Shown: positions 32,791-41,186 of the stretch, piece after piece
Position numbering within the stretch: position 1 is the first letter of the stretch
Layout: the number at the start of each line of letters is the position of its first letter
Assembly (NCBI RefSeq): GCF_000282895.1
Contig: NZ_ALBQ01000001.1
Span: forward strand, 1 to 64,000
Origin: Sphingomonas sp. ATCC 31555
GTDB taxonomy: Bacteria > Pseudomonadota > Alphaproteobacteria > Sphingomonadales > Sphingomonadaceae
Direction: 5' to 3'
Length of the DNA stretch: 64,000 nucleotides
Made by a program: the position numbers and the translations under genes
Notes under the pieces: generated by a model
Told to the model about the DNA's origin: nothing
Database searches by the model: none
Seen by the model: only the letters and a program-made list of their open reading frames with translations

Positions 32791-34143
32791 TCACGCAGTT
32801 ACGAGTTCCGAGCTTTCGGCGGCATCGTCATCATCTTCGCCGACGACGACATGCTCCATTGCGCGGGTGATGGCCGCCGGCGTGGTGGCGTAGCCATGCT
32901 GCTGCAACCAGGCGCCGACGACGCCCTCATATTCGCCGAGCGGCATGGTGCCGCTTTCCACTTCGGCTGCGGCTGCATCCTGCAGATCGTGGTAGGCGCC
33001 CGCCAGTTCCGGCCGCAGCAGCGCATCGCCGACGAAGCGAGTCGCTTCCTTTTCCGGATCGCGCTTGAACATCATGCGGGTGACCCCGTGATGCTGCATC
33101 AGCAACTGCCGTCGCTCATCTGCCGTCAGGCCCTCACGCCGTTCGAGATAGGCACGAGGTTCGAGGCGGAACGCATCCTGCGCGCGGGGATCGAGCGCCA
33201 GTTCGAGCAGCGTTTCGTAGAGCGGTTCGGACGCGAAGCTGAACTTGTACCCGGGTGGCACCGCATGATTGTGGTTATTGCGCCGCGCCACTTCGGCCAG
33301 CACGGCATAATCCTCGCGGTTGCAGATCAGCGGATCGCGCCGCGCCTCGTTCACCTTCACGAAGCCCAGCCGCTGTCGCATTGCATCGTCTGCAAGCGCA
33401 GCGTCTTTGGCGGGCAGGAAGAAGGTGGAGATGCCGGACACCGTCCGCTTCACCTCCGGATCCCGATAGTCGGCGATCCGGTGGCGATCGATCGTCGGCT
33501 CGCCCGAAAACATGTTGGCGACATAGTTGATCGCGATATGATCGGGGCCGTAGATTTCTTCGAGATAATCGAGCAGCACCTCGAACTTGTCGTTCTGATA
33601 CCCGCCGAACTTGAAGCCCAGGTCGCCGATGCATCCCACCTGCCACAGCACGAAATTGGCGCTCGTATCGATATGGCGGCGACGCAGCAGGAAATCGGTC
33701 GCTTCGTAGATCTGGAGGCCCGGGACGCTGGGATCCACACCGAGATCGGCGTAGAGACAGTCTTCTGCGGAAACCGCCGGCAGCATCACGGCGTGATAGC
33801 CTTCGCTGCGGGCGATCGCGATCGCGTTGTGGGAAGGTGTGACGAACACGCCCGGATGGCCATAGAAGAGAGCGCAGACATATTTGCCCGCGCGCACTTC
33901 CTGCATCGTTCGCTCGATCATCTGCGTATAGGTGATGATCCGTGACTTATCGTCCGCATAATATTGGTATAGATCGAAGCTGTTCTTATTCTGCTTCTGT
34001 ATCCATATATCGGTGACCGGATCCGCTGCAGCATAGAGCACGATATCTGCGTTACGAATGTGCTGCTGCGCTTCCAGCGTAAAGTGCGAAACCGCCTTGA
34101 TGCCGGAACCGATGACGACAAGCCTCCCCTTACCCTCTTCCAT
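32791..34143 (-). CDS. Borosin-type peptide alpha-N-methyltransferase (OphMA-like)
   Basis: A 450-residue tetrapyrrole-methylase-fold protein expected to methylate backbone amides of a peptide using SAM. The N-terminal 250 residues align with fungal OphMA: VIGSGIKAVSHFT, KNSFDLYQYY, KSRIITYTQM, FYGHPGVFVTPSH and PAVSAEDCLYADLG. The four OphMA catalytic residues are kept as Tyr59, Tyr62, Arg68 and Tyr72 (offset of four), and Tyr94 matches Tyr98. Residues 315-350 (LALDPRAQDAF, LTADERRQLL) match the helical clasp that precedes the OphMA core. A further helical module (about 372-425, with WLQQHGYATTPAAI) and a tail of VVVG then DDDD replace the fungal core. The start at 34143 follows GAGGGA. No cobalamin genes are near, so the usual precorrin-methylase label would mislead. 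Confidence 0.85.
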   Translation of the reverse strand: MEEGKGRLVVIGSGIKAVSHFTLEAQQHIRNADIVLYAAADPVTDIWIQKQNKNSFDLYQYYADDKSRIITYTQMIERTMQEVRAGKYVCALFYGHPGVFVTPSHNAIAIARSEGYHAVMLPAVSAEDCLYADLGVDPSVPGLQIYEATDFLLRRRHIDTSANFVLWQVGCIGDLGFKFGGYQNDKFEVLLDYLEEIYGPDHIAINYVANMFSGEPTIDRHRIADYRDPEVKRTVSGISTFFLPAKDAALADDAMRQRLGFVKVNEARRDPLICNREDYAVLAEVARRNNHNHAVPPGYKFSFASEPLYETLLELALDPRAQDAFRLEPRAYLERREGLTADERRQLLMQHHGVTRMMFKRDPEKEATRFVGDALLRPELAGAYHDLQDAAAAEVESGTMPLGEYEGVVGAWLQQHGYATTPAAITRAMEHVVVGEDDDDAAESSELVTA

Positions 34144-34156
34144 ATGTCCCTCGCTA

Positions 34157-34186
34157 ATTGACGGCATCTTCTGAAACTACGTCAAT
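34157..34186. promoter_or_regulatory. Inverted repeat in the leader of the borosin-like operon
   Basis: The 7-bp arms ATTGACG (34157-34163) and CGTCAAT (34180-34186) form a perfect inverted repeat with a 16-base spacer, 14 bases before the methyltransferase start codon. The distal arm, read on the minus strand, also contains TTGACG, a -35-like hexamer, but no good -10 follows at the right distance. It could be an operator or a leader hairpin. Confidence 0.35.
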
Positions 34187-34348
34187 CAAGAGCGGCATTC
34201 ACCGATGTTCGGAACTATAATGGAGGAAGACTATAGAGGACTTTGGTCCGTTACGGGTTCATTTCTACAGAATATGGTCGTAGCCACGATGGACGGCGAC
34301 TCCGCGAGTCCCGCTTGCCGCTGCAGGCGCCAGCCGGGCCCAGTCGCG

Positions 34349-36220
34349 TCAGGGCGCGAGCTGTTCGAGCGCTTCGCTGGCTTCCATCCAGATCAGCTCC
34401 GCCGCCTCGATCTTCGCGGCGACATCGGCGCGGCGCTTCATCAGGTCGGTCATGGTCAACTTGGTCAGCGCGGGCTCGGCATTGGAGGGATCGAACATCG
34501 CCTTGTCGAGCGCCGACAGCTGACCCTGCAGCTTGACCACCTCGGCCTCTGCCGCCTTGGCCGCCTTGCGCAGGGCGTTGCCCTTCTCGCGCGCCTCGGC
34601 AGCGGCGCGGCGTGCGTCCTTGCGGTTTTCCTTCGAGGCGCCGCCCTTCGATCCCGCCGGATCCTTGGCGAGCACGAAGGCGATATAATCGTCGAGGCTG
34701 CCGTCGAACTCGCGCGCAGTGCCCTGGTCGACCAGCACCAGCCGGTCCGCCGTCATCTCCAGCATGTGGCGATCGTGGCTGACCACCACGACCGTGCCGG
34801 TATAGCCGTTGAGCGCCTGAATGAGCGCCTCGCGCGCGTCGACGTCGAGGTGGTTGGTCGGCTCGTCGAGGATCAACAAATGCGGCGCATCGCGGGTGAT
34901 CAATGCCAGCGCCAGGCGTGCCCGCTCGCCGCCCGAAAGCTTGCCGACCTTGGTCGTCGCCTTGTCGCCCGAAAAGCCGAAGCGGCCGAGCTGCGCGCGC
35001 ACCGCGCCCGGGCTGGCCCCCGCCATGTTGCGCGTCATGTGCTGCAGCGGCGTGTCGTCGCGGTCGAGTTCCTCCACCTGATACTGGGTGAAGTATCCCA
35101 CCTTCATCTTGCCGCTGCTGTTGATCGCGCCATCCATCGGCGTCAGCTGCGCGGCGAGCAGCCGGGCGAGCGTGGTCTTGCCGTTGCCGTTGCGGCCGAG
35201 CAGCGCGATGCGATCGTCGGGATCGATCCGCAGGTTGAGCCGCTGGAGGATCGGCGTCTCGCCATAGCCGACGCTGGCCATGTCGAGCGTGATCAGCGGC
35301 GGGCGCAGCTCGTCCGGATTTGGGAAGTCGAAGCTGAGCGAGGGATCGTCGACCAGCTCGGCGATCGGCTGCATCCGGGCCAGCGCCTTCTGCCGGCTCT
35401 GCGCCTGCTTGGCTGTCGAGGCGCGGGCCGAGTTGCGCGCGATGTAATCCTGCAGCTTCTCGCGCTCGGCCTGCTGCTTGGCGCGCGCGGCGGCGAGCTG
35501 GGCCTGGCGCTCGGCGCGCTGGCGCTCGAATGCGTCATAGCCGCCGGGATAGAGCGTCAGCTTGCCGCGCTCGAGGTGCAGGATGTGATCGACGACATTG
35601 TTGAGGAAGTCACGCTCGTGGCTGACCAGCAGGATCGTCGCCGGATAGGACTTCAGAAAGTCCTCCAGCCACAGCACCGCTTCGAGGTCGAGGTGGTTCG
35701 AAGGCTCGTCGAGCAGCAGCAGGTCGGGCTGCGAGAAGAGCAGGCTGGCCAGCGCCACGCGCATCCGCCAGCCGCCCGAGAAACTCTCCAGCTCGCGGTG
35801 CTGCATCTCTTCGTCGAAGCCGAGCCCGACCAGGATGCGCGCCGCGCGCGAAGGCGCGGCATGCGCGTCGATCGCGATGAGCCGCTCATGGATCTCGCCG
35901 ATGCGATCGGGATCGTGGCTGGTTTCGCTTTCCTCGAGCAGCGCGGCGCGCTCGATATCGGCGGCGAGCACCGTCTCGAACGGTGTGGCGGTGCCGCCGG
36001 GCGCTTCTTGCGCGATATAGCCCAGCTTCGCGCCGCGCGGCATGTCGATGCTGCCGCCATCGGGTTCGAGCTGGCTGGCGATGACCTTTACCAGCGTCGA
36101 CTTGCCGGCGCCGTTGCGGCCGATCAGGCCGATGCGTCCGCGCGGCGGCAGCTTGGCCGTGGCGTTGTCGAGGATCGTGCGCCCGCCAAGGCGCACCGTG
36201 ATATCGGTGAGGTTGAGCAT
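34349..36220 (-). CDS. ABC-F family ATP-binding protein (Uup/YheS-like)
   Basis: A 623-residue protein with two ABC ATPase domains and no membrane segments, as in ribosome-acting ABC-F proteins. It has Walker A GRNGAGKST and GRNGNGKTT, signatures FSGGWRMR and LSGGERARLAL, Walker B LLLDEPSNHLD and LILDEPTNHLD, a charged linker (about 245-310) and a Lys/Ala-rich coiled-coil C-terminus (KDARRAAAEAREKGNALRK). These proteins relieve stalled ribosomes or protect them from antibiotics. The ATG at 36220 begins the first domain (MLNLTDITVRL). It lies 205 bp upstream of the borosin-like operon on the same strand; a self-resistance role is conceivable but housekeeping is more likely. Confidence 0.92.
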   Translation of the reverse strand: MLNLTDITVRLGGRTILDNATAKLPPRGRIGLIGRNGAGKSTLVKVIASQLEPDGGSIDMPRGAKLGYIAQEAPGGTATPFETVLAADIERAALLEESETSHDPDRIGEIHERLIAIDAHAAPSRAARILVGLGFDEEMQHRELESFSGGWRMRVALASLLFSQPDLLLLDEPSNHLDLEAVLWLEDFLKSYPATILLVSHERDFLNNVVDHILHLERGKLTLYPGGYDAFERQRAERQAQLAAARAKQQAEREKLQDYIARNSARASTAKQAQSRQKALARMQPIAELVDDPSLSFDFPNPDELRPPLITLDMASVGYGETPILQRLNLRIDPDDRIALLGRNGNGKTTLARLLAAQLTPMDGAINSSGKMKVGYFTQYQVEELDRDDTPLQHMTRNMAGASPGAVRAQLGRFGFSGDKATTKVGKLSGGERARLALALITRDAPHLLILDEPTNHLDVDAREALIQALNGYTGTVVVVSHDRHMLEMTADRLVLVDQGTAREFDGSLDDYIAFVLAKDPAGSKGGASKENRKDARRAAAEAREKGNALRKAAKAAEAEVVKLQGQLSALDKAMFDPSNAEPALTKLTMTDLMKRRADVAAKIEAAELIWMEASEALEQLAP

Positions 36221-36352
36221 GATCGGCAGCCGCCTAGCGCAAGCCGGCGGCCGGCACCAGCCGCTGGGCGCGCCCGGCACAGCGATTGCGCGCCCGATGC
36301 TGCCCCTTGGCCGGGGTTGCCGCCGTCGCGCGTCGGGCGTAGCCGGACCGGC

Positions 36353-37759
36353 ATGACCGACTCCACTCTCGCCTTCGCCGATGCCCAGCTGGACGCCAGC
36401 ATCGAGCGCCTGGCCGCGCTGATGCGCGTGCCCTCCGTCTCCACCGATCCCGCCTATGCCGCCGAATGCCGCCGCGCTGCCGAGCAGCTTGCCGCCGAAC
36501 TGGCCGAGCTCGGCTTCGCGGCCCGCGTTGCCGATACACCGGGCCACCCGATGGTGGTTGCGCACCATGACGGCGACGGGCCGCACGTGCTGTTCTATGG
36601 CCATTACGATGTGCAGCCGGTCGACCCGATCGCGCTGTGGACCCGCGATCCGTTTGATCCGTGGATCGACACGCGCGCAGACAGTTCGAAGACGATCGTC
36701 GGCCGCGGCGCCTCGGACGACAAGGGCCAGCTGCGCACCTTTATCGAAGCGTGCCGCGCCTGGAAGGCCGCCGAGGGCCGACTGCCCTGCCGCGTCACCA
36801 TTCTGTTTGAAGGCGAGGAGGAATCGGGGTCGACCAGCCTGGAGCCGTTCCTTCATGCCCATGCCGAGGAACTGAAAGCCGATTTCGCGCTGATCTGCGA
36901 CACGCTGATGTGGGATCGCGATACTCCCGGCATCACCATCGGCCTGCGCGGCATGGCAGCCGGCCAGGTGACGGTGCGCGGGCCTTCGCGCGACCTGCAC
37001 TCCGGCCTCTATGGGGGGGCGGCGCGCAATCCGATCCAGCTGCTCGCCGGCATCCTCGGCGAGATGAAGGATGCGGACGGCCGCGTCACGCTCGACGGCT
37101 TCTATGACGGCGTGCCGGATACCGATCCGACCGTGCTCGAAAGCTGGAACAAGCTGGGCTTCGATGCGGCCGACTTCCTGGGTGAAGTGGGCCTGCGGGT
37201 GCCGGCCGGCGAGGCGGGCAAGACGGTGCTGGAACAGGTCTGGTCGCGCCCGACGGCCGAGATCAACGGCATCTGGGGCGGCTATATCGGCGAAGGCTTC
37301 AAGACGGTGATCCCTGCCGAAGCCCATGCCAAGGTGAGTTTCCGACTGGTCGGCACACAGGACCCCGATCAGGTGTGGGAGGCGTTCCAGGCGCATGTCC
37401 GCCGCCGTCTGCCCGAGGATTGCTCGGCCGAGTTCGTCACGCGCGGCCCCGGCAGCTTCGCGATCAGCCTGGCGAGCGACAGCGGTCCTTTGGCAGCCAC
37501 CCAGGCCGCGCTCGATGCAGAATGGGGCAAATCCGCGCTGCTCGGCTGCGGCGGATCGATCCCGGTGGTCAATTCGATCCGCTCGATCCTGGGGATGGAC
37601 AGCGTGATGGTCGGCTTCGCGCTGCCCGACGACAACATCCATTCGCCCAACGAAAAATACGAGCTGAAGAGCTTCCATAAGGGCATCCGTTCCTGGGTTC
37701 GGATCCTCGGTGCACTCGGTGAGACGACCCGAGTCCAGGCGGAGACCACCGTAGCCTGA
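36353..37759 (+). CDS. M20-family dipeptidase / metallopeptidase
   Basis: A 468-residue zinc peptidase of the PepV / carnosinase-like branch. Metal ligands fall in FYGHYDVQPVDP, GASDDKGQ, EGEEESGS and the C-terminal DDNIHSPNE; the lid domain has VRGPSRDLHSGLYGG. It would cleave dipeptides or small peptides in the cytoplasm. The ATG at 36353 lies 132 bp from the divergent ABC-F start, so the two genes share an upstream region. No signal peptide is visible. Confidence 0.9.
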   Translation: MTDSTLAFADAQLDASIERLAALMRVPSVSTDPAYAAECRRAAEQLAAELAELGFAARVADTPGHPMVVAHHDGDGPHVLFYGHYDVQPVDPIALWTRDPFDPWIDTRADSSKTIVGRGASDDKGQLRTFIEACRAWKAAEGRLPCRVTILFEGEEESGSTSLEPFLHAHAEELKADFALICDTLMWDRDTPGITIGLRGMAAGQVTVRGPSRDLHSGLYGGAARNPIQLLAGILGEMKDADGRVTLDGFYDGVPDTDPTVLESWNKLGFDAADFLGEVGLRVPAGEAGKTVLEQVWSRPTAEINGIWGGYIGEGFKTVIPAEAHAKVSFRLVGTQDPDQVWEAFQAHVRRRLPEDCSAEFVTRGPGSFAISLASDSGPLAATQAALDAEWGKSALLGCGGSIPVVNSIRSILGMDSVMVGFALPDDNIHSPNEKYELKSFHKGIRSWVRILGALGETTRVQAETTVA

Positions 37760-37800
37760 CGCCCATTGACGCCGGCACGCGGAAGCGGGATAGCACGCCC

Positions 37801-38463
37801 ATGGTTCCCCTTTCGTTCGCCGGCCATGACTTTCGCGCGCTGCCCGAAGGCGCCCTCTATTGGCCGGCGCGGCGGGCGTTGCTCGTCGCCGACCTGCATT
37901 TTGAAAAGGCGAGCTGGTTCGCGCTCGGCGGGCAGATGCTACCGCCGTACGACTCGCTGGCGACGTTGGCGGCGCTGACCGCGGTGGTGGAACGGCTGCG
38001 GCCGACGGAACTCTGGTGCCTGGGCGACAGTTTCCACGACACCAAGGGGTGCGAGCGCCTGCCCGCCGAGGCGCGGGCGACGCTGACGGCACTGACCGGC
38101 GGGCTCGCCTGGCACTGGATCACCGGCAATCACGATCGCGTGCTGGTCGATTCGTGCGGCGGCGTGGTGCACGCCGAAGCCGAGGTCGACGGGCTGATGC
38201 TGCGCCACGAAGCGCTGGCCGGAGAGGCACGGCCCGAGCTTTCCGGTCATTTTCACCCGAAGCTGCGGCTCACAGTTCGCGGCCGGCATGTCGCGCGGCG
38301 CTGCTTCGTGGCAACGCAGAGCAAGCTGATCCTGCCGGCGTTCGGCGCGCTCACCGGCGGGCTGGATGCGGGGCATCCAGAGATCGTTCGCGCGGTGGGT
38401 CCCGGCGCCGAAGCGCTGGTGGCGACCGAACACAAGCTGCTGCGCTTCCCGCTGGCGGCCTGA
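37801..38463 (+). CDS. pdeM: Metallophosphoesterase PdeM (ligase-associated DNA-damage type)
   Basis: A 220-residue calcineurin-like phosphoesterase with the metal motifs VADLHFEKASWF, CLGDSFHD, ITGNHD and SGHFHPK. This set and length match PdeM, which usually sits with a Lhr-like helicase, an exonuclease and an ATP-dependent ligase in bacterial repair clusters. Those partners are not in this window. It starts 41 bp after the M20 gene and may be cotranscribed with it. Confidence 0.85.
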   Translation: MVPLSFAGHDFRALPEGALYWPARRALLVADLHFEKASWFALGGQMLPPYDSLATLAALTAVVERLRPTELWCLGDSFHDTKGCERLPAEARATLTALTGGLAWHWITGNHDRVLVDSCGGVVHAEAEVDGLMLRHEALAGEARPELSGHFHPKLRLTVRGRHVARRCFVATQSKLILPAFGALTGGLDAGHPEIVRAVGPGAEALVATEHKLLRFPLAA

Positions 38464-38487
38464 CCGGCGCGCGCCCGGGCACCGGCA

Positions 38488-38634
38488 TCAGCCGTACAGA
38501 TCGTTGCGCACACCATGCGCATAGTGCGCGTCGATGGCCTCCTTGGCAGACGCGTCCTGCTGGGTCATGGCGGCGAGCATTTGCCCCGGCGTAGGCAGGC
38601 TTTTCCGATCCAGATAGGAGGGGCGCGCCGTCAC
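38488..38634 (-). CDS. Short ORF, possible gene remnant
   Basis: A 48-codon frame from a GTG at 38634 (30 codons from the internal ATG at 38580) reads like genuine protein: ARPSYLDRKSLPTPGQML, then QQDASAKEAIDAHYAHG and VRNDLYG. No ribosome site is clear, and the 5' end runs into the AraC remnant on the other strand. It may be a small gene or the C-terminal stub of a lost one. Function is not recognised. Confidence 0.35.
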   Translation of the reverse strand: MTARPSYLDRKSLPTPGQMLAAMTQQDASAKEAIDAHYAHGVRNDLYG

Positions 38635-38737
38635 TACCGTCGCGCTGGATCTGGGCTATGACAGCGTCAGTGCCTTCATCGCCTTCTTCAAACGCTCACT
38701 CGGCGTCACGCCATCGGCCTATTTCCGGCGGAGTTGA
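38618..38737 (+). pseudogene. Remnant of an AraC-family regulator (C-terminal helix-turn-helix)
   Basis: The frame after the stop at 38615 reads TTVALDLGYDSVSAFIAFF then KRSLGVTPSAYFRRS and a TGA. This is the characteristic second helix-turn-helix of AraC/XylS regulators (ALxLGYxSxSAFxxxFKRxLGxTPSxYFR). The remaining 250 or so residues are absent, so it is a degraded leftover. With the overlapping short ORF it fills most of the 38464-38837 gap; bases 38738-38837 show no gene. Confidence 0.65.
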
Positions 38738-38837
38738 AAGCGATCTGCCCGCGCCTGGTCGCCGTCGCGTAGGGCAGCACCGCGGAGCGAGCGCGAGAAC
38801 GCTCCCGCTGGCGGCGGGAGCTTCGACACCGATCATC

Positions 38838-39563
38838 TCACGAACACTTCGCCGCACCCGAGCCCACTTTGCTGACGTCGCACTTGGCGCCGCCGCGCAG
38901 TTCGACATCGCCTGAGCCCAGGATTGCGATGGAGGCCGCGCCCGGCACGTTCGCGCGCACATTGCCCGATCCCGCAATCGAGATGTCTGCACCCTTTGCG
39001 GTCAGACTCTCGCCGTGGAGATCGCCCGATCCCGCCACGGAAACATCCAGCGACTCCGCGCGCCCTGCAACGGTGATGTTGCCCGAACCGGCGATCGACA
39101 GCGATGCCTTGTTCGCCGAAAGCGCGGCGATATCGAGGTCACCCGATCCTGCCACGGCGCCGTCAAAGGCGCCTTCCGCGCGATCGACCCGCATCGTGCC
39201 CGAACCCGCCACCACGGCATCGGTCAGCTTCGGCAATACGACATGGATCTTCGCCCCGCGATCGCCGCCGCCGAGCCAACTGCTGCCGCCGCTCTTGCGC
39301 CCGACTTGCAGCGTATCGCCGTCGAGGCGGATGTCGAGCTGATCGAGTACCTTGGGATCCCCTTCCGCCTGGACCGAAAAGGCGTTGCCGATGCGCACAT
39401 CCACATCGTCCGAACTTTTAAGTGCCACGCCGGTGAAGCCGCTGGCGGCGAAGCTGCGCGTGCCGCCGGTGCCGCTTCCCTCAACCTTGGCGCCGCTATT
39501 TCCCCAGCTCGCGTTGCAGGCGGTGGCGAGGGGCAGCAGGACAAGGGCTGGCAACAGACGCAT
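38838..39563 (-). CDS. DUF2807-type (GIN domain) envelope lipoprotein
   Basis: A 241-residue protein with a lipoprotein-like start (LLPALVLLPLATAC) followed by a right-handed beta-solenoid of the head-GIN / DUF2807 type. Repeats with AGSG appear about every 20 residues (VAGSGTMRV, VAGSGDLDI, IAGSGNITV, VAGSGDLHG, IAGSGNVRA, LGSGDVEL), giving a regular ladder. Two cysteines at the end (AKCDVSK, AAKCS) may lock the cap. Members are envelope proteins of unknown function. Confidence 0.8.
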   Translation of the reverse strand: MRLLPALVLLPLATACNASWGNSGAKVEGSGTGGTRSFAASGFTGVALKSSDDVDVRIGNAFSVQAEGDPKVLDQLDIRLDGDTLQVGRKSGGSSWLGGGDRGAKIHVVLPKLTDAVVAGSGTMRVDRAEGAFDGAVAGSGDLDIAALSANKASLSIAGSGNITVAGRAESLDVSVAGSGDLHGESLTAKGADISIAGSGNVRANVPGAASIAILGSGDVELRGGAKCDVSKVGSGAAKCS

Positions 39564-39616
39564 GAGAAACCTCCCGATCGTGTGTTGCCGGTATAATACA
39601 CGATCGAACGGTAACG

Positions 39617-39652
39617 AAAAGGGGGCGCGGCCGATTTGGCCCGCCCCCTTTT
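39617..39652 (-). terminator. Rho-independent terminator downstream of carD
   Basis: An 11-bp perfect stem (AAAAGGGGGCG at 39617-39627, CGCCCCCTTTT at 39642-39652) with a 14-base loop sits 23 bases after the carD stop. On the minus strand the stem ends in TTTT followed by CGTT. The flanking A and T runs would allow it to act in both directions. Confidence 0.75.
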
Positions 39653-39675
39653 GATCCGACCCGTTCCGCGCCCAA

Positions 39676-40209
39676 TCAGGCGGGAATCTTGTCCTTGTTG
39701 TGGATCGCCGCGGCCTTGCGCAGGATATCCAGGATCTTCTCCAGCGCCGCCGGCTCGGTCAGCTCTTCCATCGCGGCGAGTTCGCGCGCGAGGCGGCTGG
39801 CCGCACCTTCAAAGATCTGGCGTTCGGAATAGCTCTGCTCGGGCTGGTCGTCCGCACGGAACAGATCGCGCACCACTTCGGCGATCGACACTAGGTCGCC
39901 CGAGTTGATCTTCGCTTCATATTCCTGGGCGCGGCGCGACCACATGGTACGCTTGACCTTGGGCTTGCCCTTCAACGTGTCGAGCGCTTCGCGCAGCGTC
40001 TTGTCGCTGGAGAGCTTGCGCATGCCAACGCTTTCCGCCTTGTTGGTCGGTACGCGCAGCGTCATTTTCTCTTTTTCGAAACGAAGTACGTAGAGCTCGA
40101 GCTGCATGCCTGCAATTTCCTGCTTCTGCAGCTCGATAACACGGCCAACACCGTGCTTGGGGTAAACGACATAATCGCCGACGTCGAAGGACAGCGCCTT
40201 TGCAGCCAT
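39676..40209 (-). CDS. carD: CarD/CdnL-family RNA polymerase-binding regulator
   Basis: A 177-residue protein. The N-terminal CdnL-TRCF Tudor-like domain, which binds the RNA polymerase beta subunit, reads FDVGDYVVYPKHGVGRVIEL; the C-terminal helical domain includes RTMWSRRAQEYEAKINSGD and ELAAMEELTEPAALEKI. Such proteins stabilise the open complex at rRNA and other promoters. The gene has a strong terminator and sits downstream of fdxA, a pairing conserved in alphaproteobacteria. Confidence 0.93.
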   Translation of the reverse strand: MAAKALSFDVGDYVVYPKHGVGRVIELQKQEIAGMQLELYVLRFEKEKMTLRVPTNKAESVGMRKLSSDKTLREALDTLKGKPKVKRTMWSRRAQEYEAKINSGDLVSIAEVVRDLFRADDQPEQSYSERQIFEGAASRLARELAAMEELTEPAALEKILDILRKAAAIHNKDKIPA

Positions 40210-40468
40210 GTGCGAGGAACCTTTCGTGAATTACCGGCCCCGGTGGGATTGCGGAGCCCGTCCGGAACCGCGAGGCGCGGCGGATAGGCTGGATCGGGGC
40301 ATACGCTAGCGTCTCCGGGCGGAAGCGAGTCTAAATGCCTCCGTCGCAGTCCTTTTAACATGCTCGTAATAAAATTACCAGCCAAACGTCACCAGCGCCG
40401 CACAGAAAACTGCACGACGTGGCCCAAATCGGGCGCGGTTGGCGGTATTCCGGCGACTGCCGCCGGGA

Positions 40469-40807
40469 TCAGGATCCGCTGCCGGGATTGGGCGAGAAAT
40501 ATTTGTCGAACTTGTCCGCCTCGGCCTTCATCGCATCCGCATCGGCAGGCGCTTCGCCCTTGATGGTGATGTTGGGCCACTGCTCCGAATAGACACGGTT
40601 CAGCTCGAGCCACTTTTCCAGGCCGTTTTCGGTATCCGGCAGGATCGCCTCTGCGGGGCACTCGGGCTCGCACACGCCGCAATCGATGCACTCGCTGGGG
40701 TTGATGACGAGCATGTTCTCGCCTTCATAGAAGCAGTCCACCGGACAAACCTCGACACAATCCATGTACTTGCACCGGATGCATGCGTCGGTGACGACAT
40801 AGGTCAT
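40469..40807 (-). CDS. fdxA: Seven-iron ferredoxin FdxA
   Basis: A 112-residue low-potential electron carrier. Cysteines fall in the pattern of a [3Fe-4S][4Fe-4S] ferredoxin: C9, C12, C17, C21 and C25 in the first half ([20 protein letters not shown]) and [12 protein letters not shown] in the second. The C-terminal extension ([16 protein letters not shown]) is typical of the FdxA type. The 260-bp gap to carD contains no other gene I can see. Confidence 0.95.
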   Translation of the reverse strand: MTYVVTDACIRCKYMDCVEVCPVDCFYEGENMLVINPSECIDCGVCEPECPAEAILPDTENGLEKWLELNRVYSEQWPNITIKGEAPADADAMKAEADKFDKYFSPNPGSGS

Positions 40808-40874
40808 GGGAGAAACAGTCCTTGGTTGCGAACGATCAATGCGGGGGTCCTGCTATGCGCGGGAGGCGCGCACG

Positions 40875-41186
40875 TCAATCTCGGGACACACTCTGAACGC
40901 CGGGATCGGTCACGAGATCCTCGTAACAACCCCGCGCCTCGCCCGGCGGGCCCCGCCGGATCGGCAGCGCGGTGACGCGCAGCACCCGTACCTTGCCCAG
41001 AATCGGAAAGGCCAGAATCGCACCGACCCGCACCGAGGCGGAAGATCGCTCCACCCGGCGACCATCGATCCGCAGCAGCCCCTTTTCGCACAACGCCTGC
41101 GCCCCGCTGCGAGTCTTCACGATCCGCGCGTACCAGAGGAAGCGATCTAGCCGCATCGCCGGGCCATGGCCTTGCGGTTCAGCCAT
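40875..41186 (-). CDS. S4-domain RNA-binding protein (Hsp15-like)
   Basis: A 103-residue protein with an S4 RNA-binding domain: MRLDRFLWYARIVKTRSGAQ, CEKGLLRIDGRRVE. Hsp15 members bind free 50S subunits carrying peptidyl-tRNA and help recycle them after stress. Its start overlaps the 3' end of the helicase gene by 8 bp, so the two RNA-related genes are coupled; fdxA and carD follow on the same strand. Confidence 0.87.
   Translation of the reverse strand: MAEPQGHGPAMRLDRFLWYARIVKTRSGAQALCEKGLLRIDGRRVERSSASVRVGAILAFPILGKVRVLRVTALPIRRGPPGEARGCYEDLVTDPGVQSVSRD

Noticed and set aside
32791..34143. Methyltransferase considered as a precorrin/cobalamin or uroporphyrin methylase
   Set aside because: No cobalamin genes nearby, and the DLYQYY and TYTQM segments with the C-terminal clasp are borosin features absent from precorrin methylases.
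36353..37759. M20 peptidase as the protease that releases the borosin product
   Set aside because: It is divergent, separated by the ABC-F gene, and of a common dipeptidase type; nothing in the sequence ties it to the operon.
36221..38092. Upstream extension of the ABC-F frame on the minus strand
   Set aside because: It is antisense to the M20 peptidase and PdeM genes, which have clear motifs; the ABC-F fold starts at 36220.
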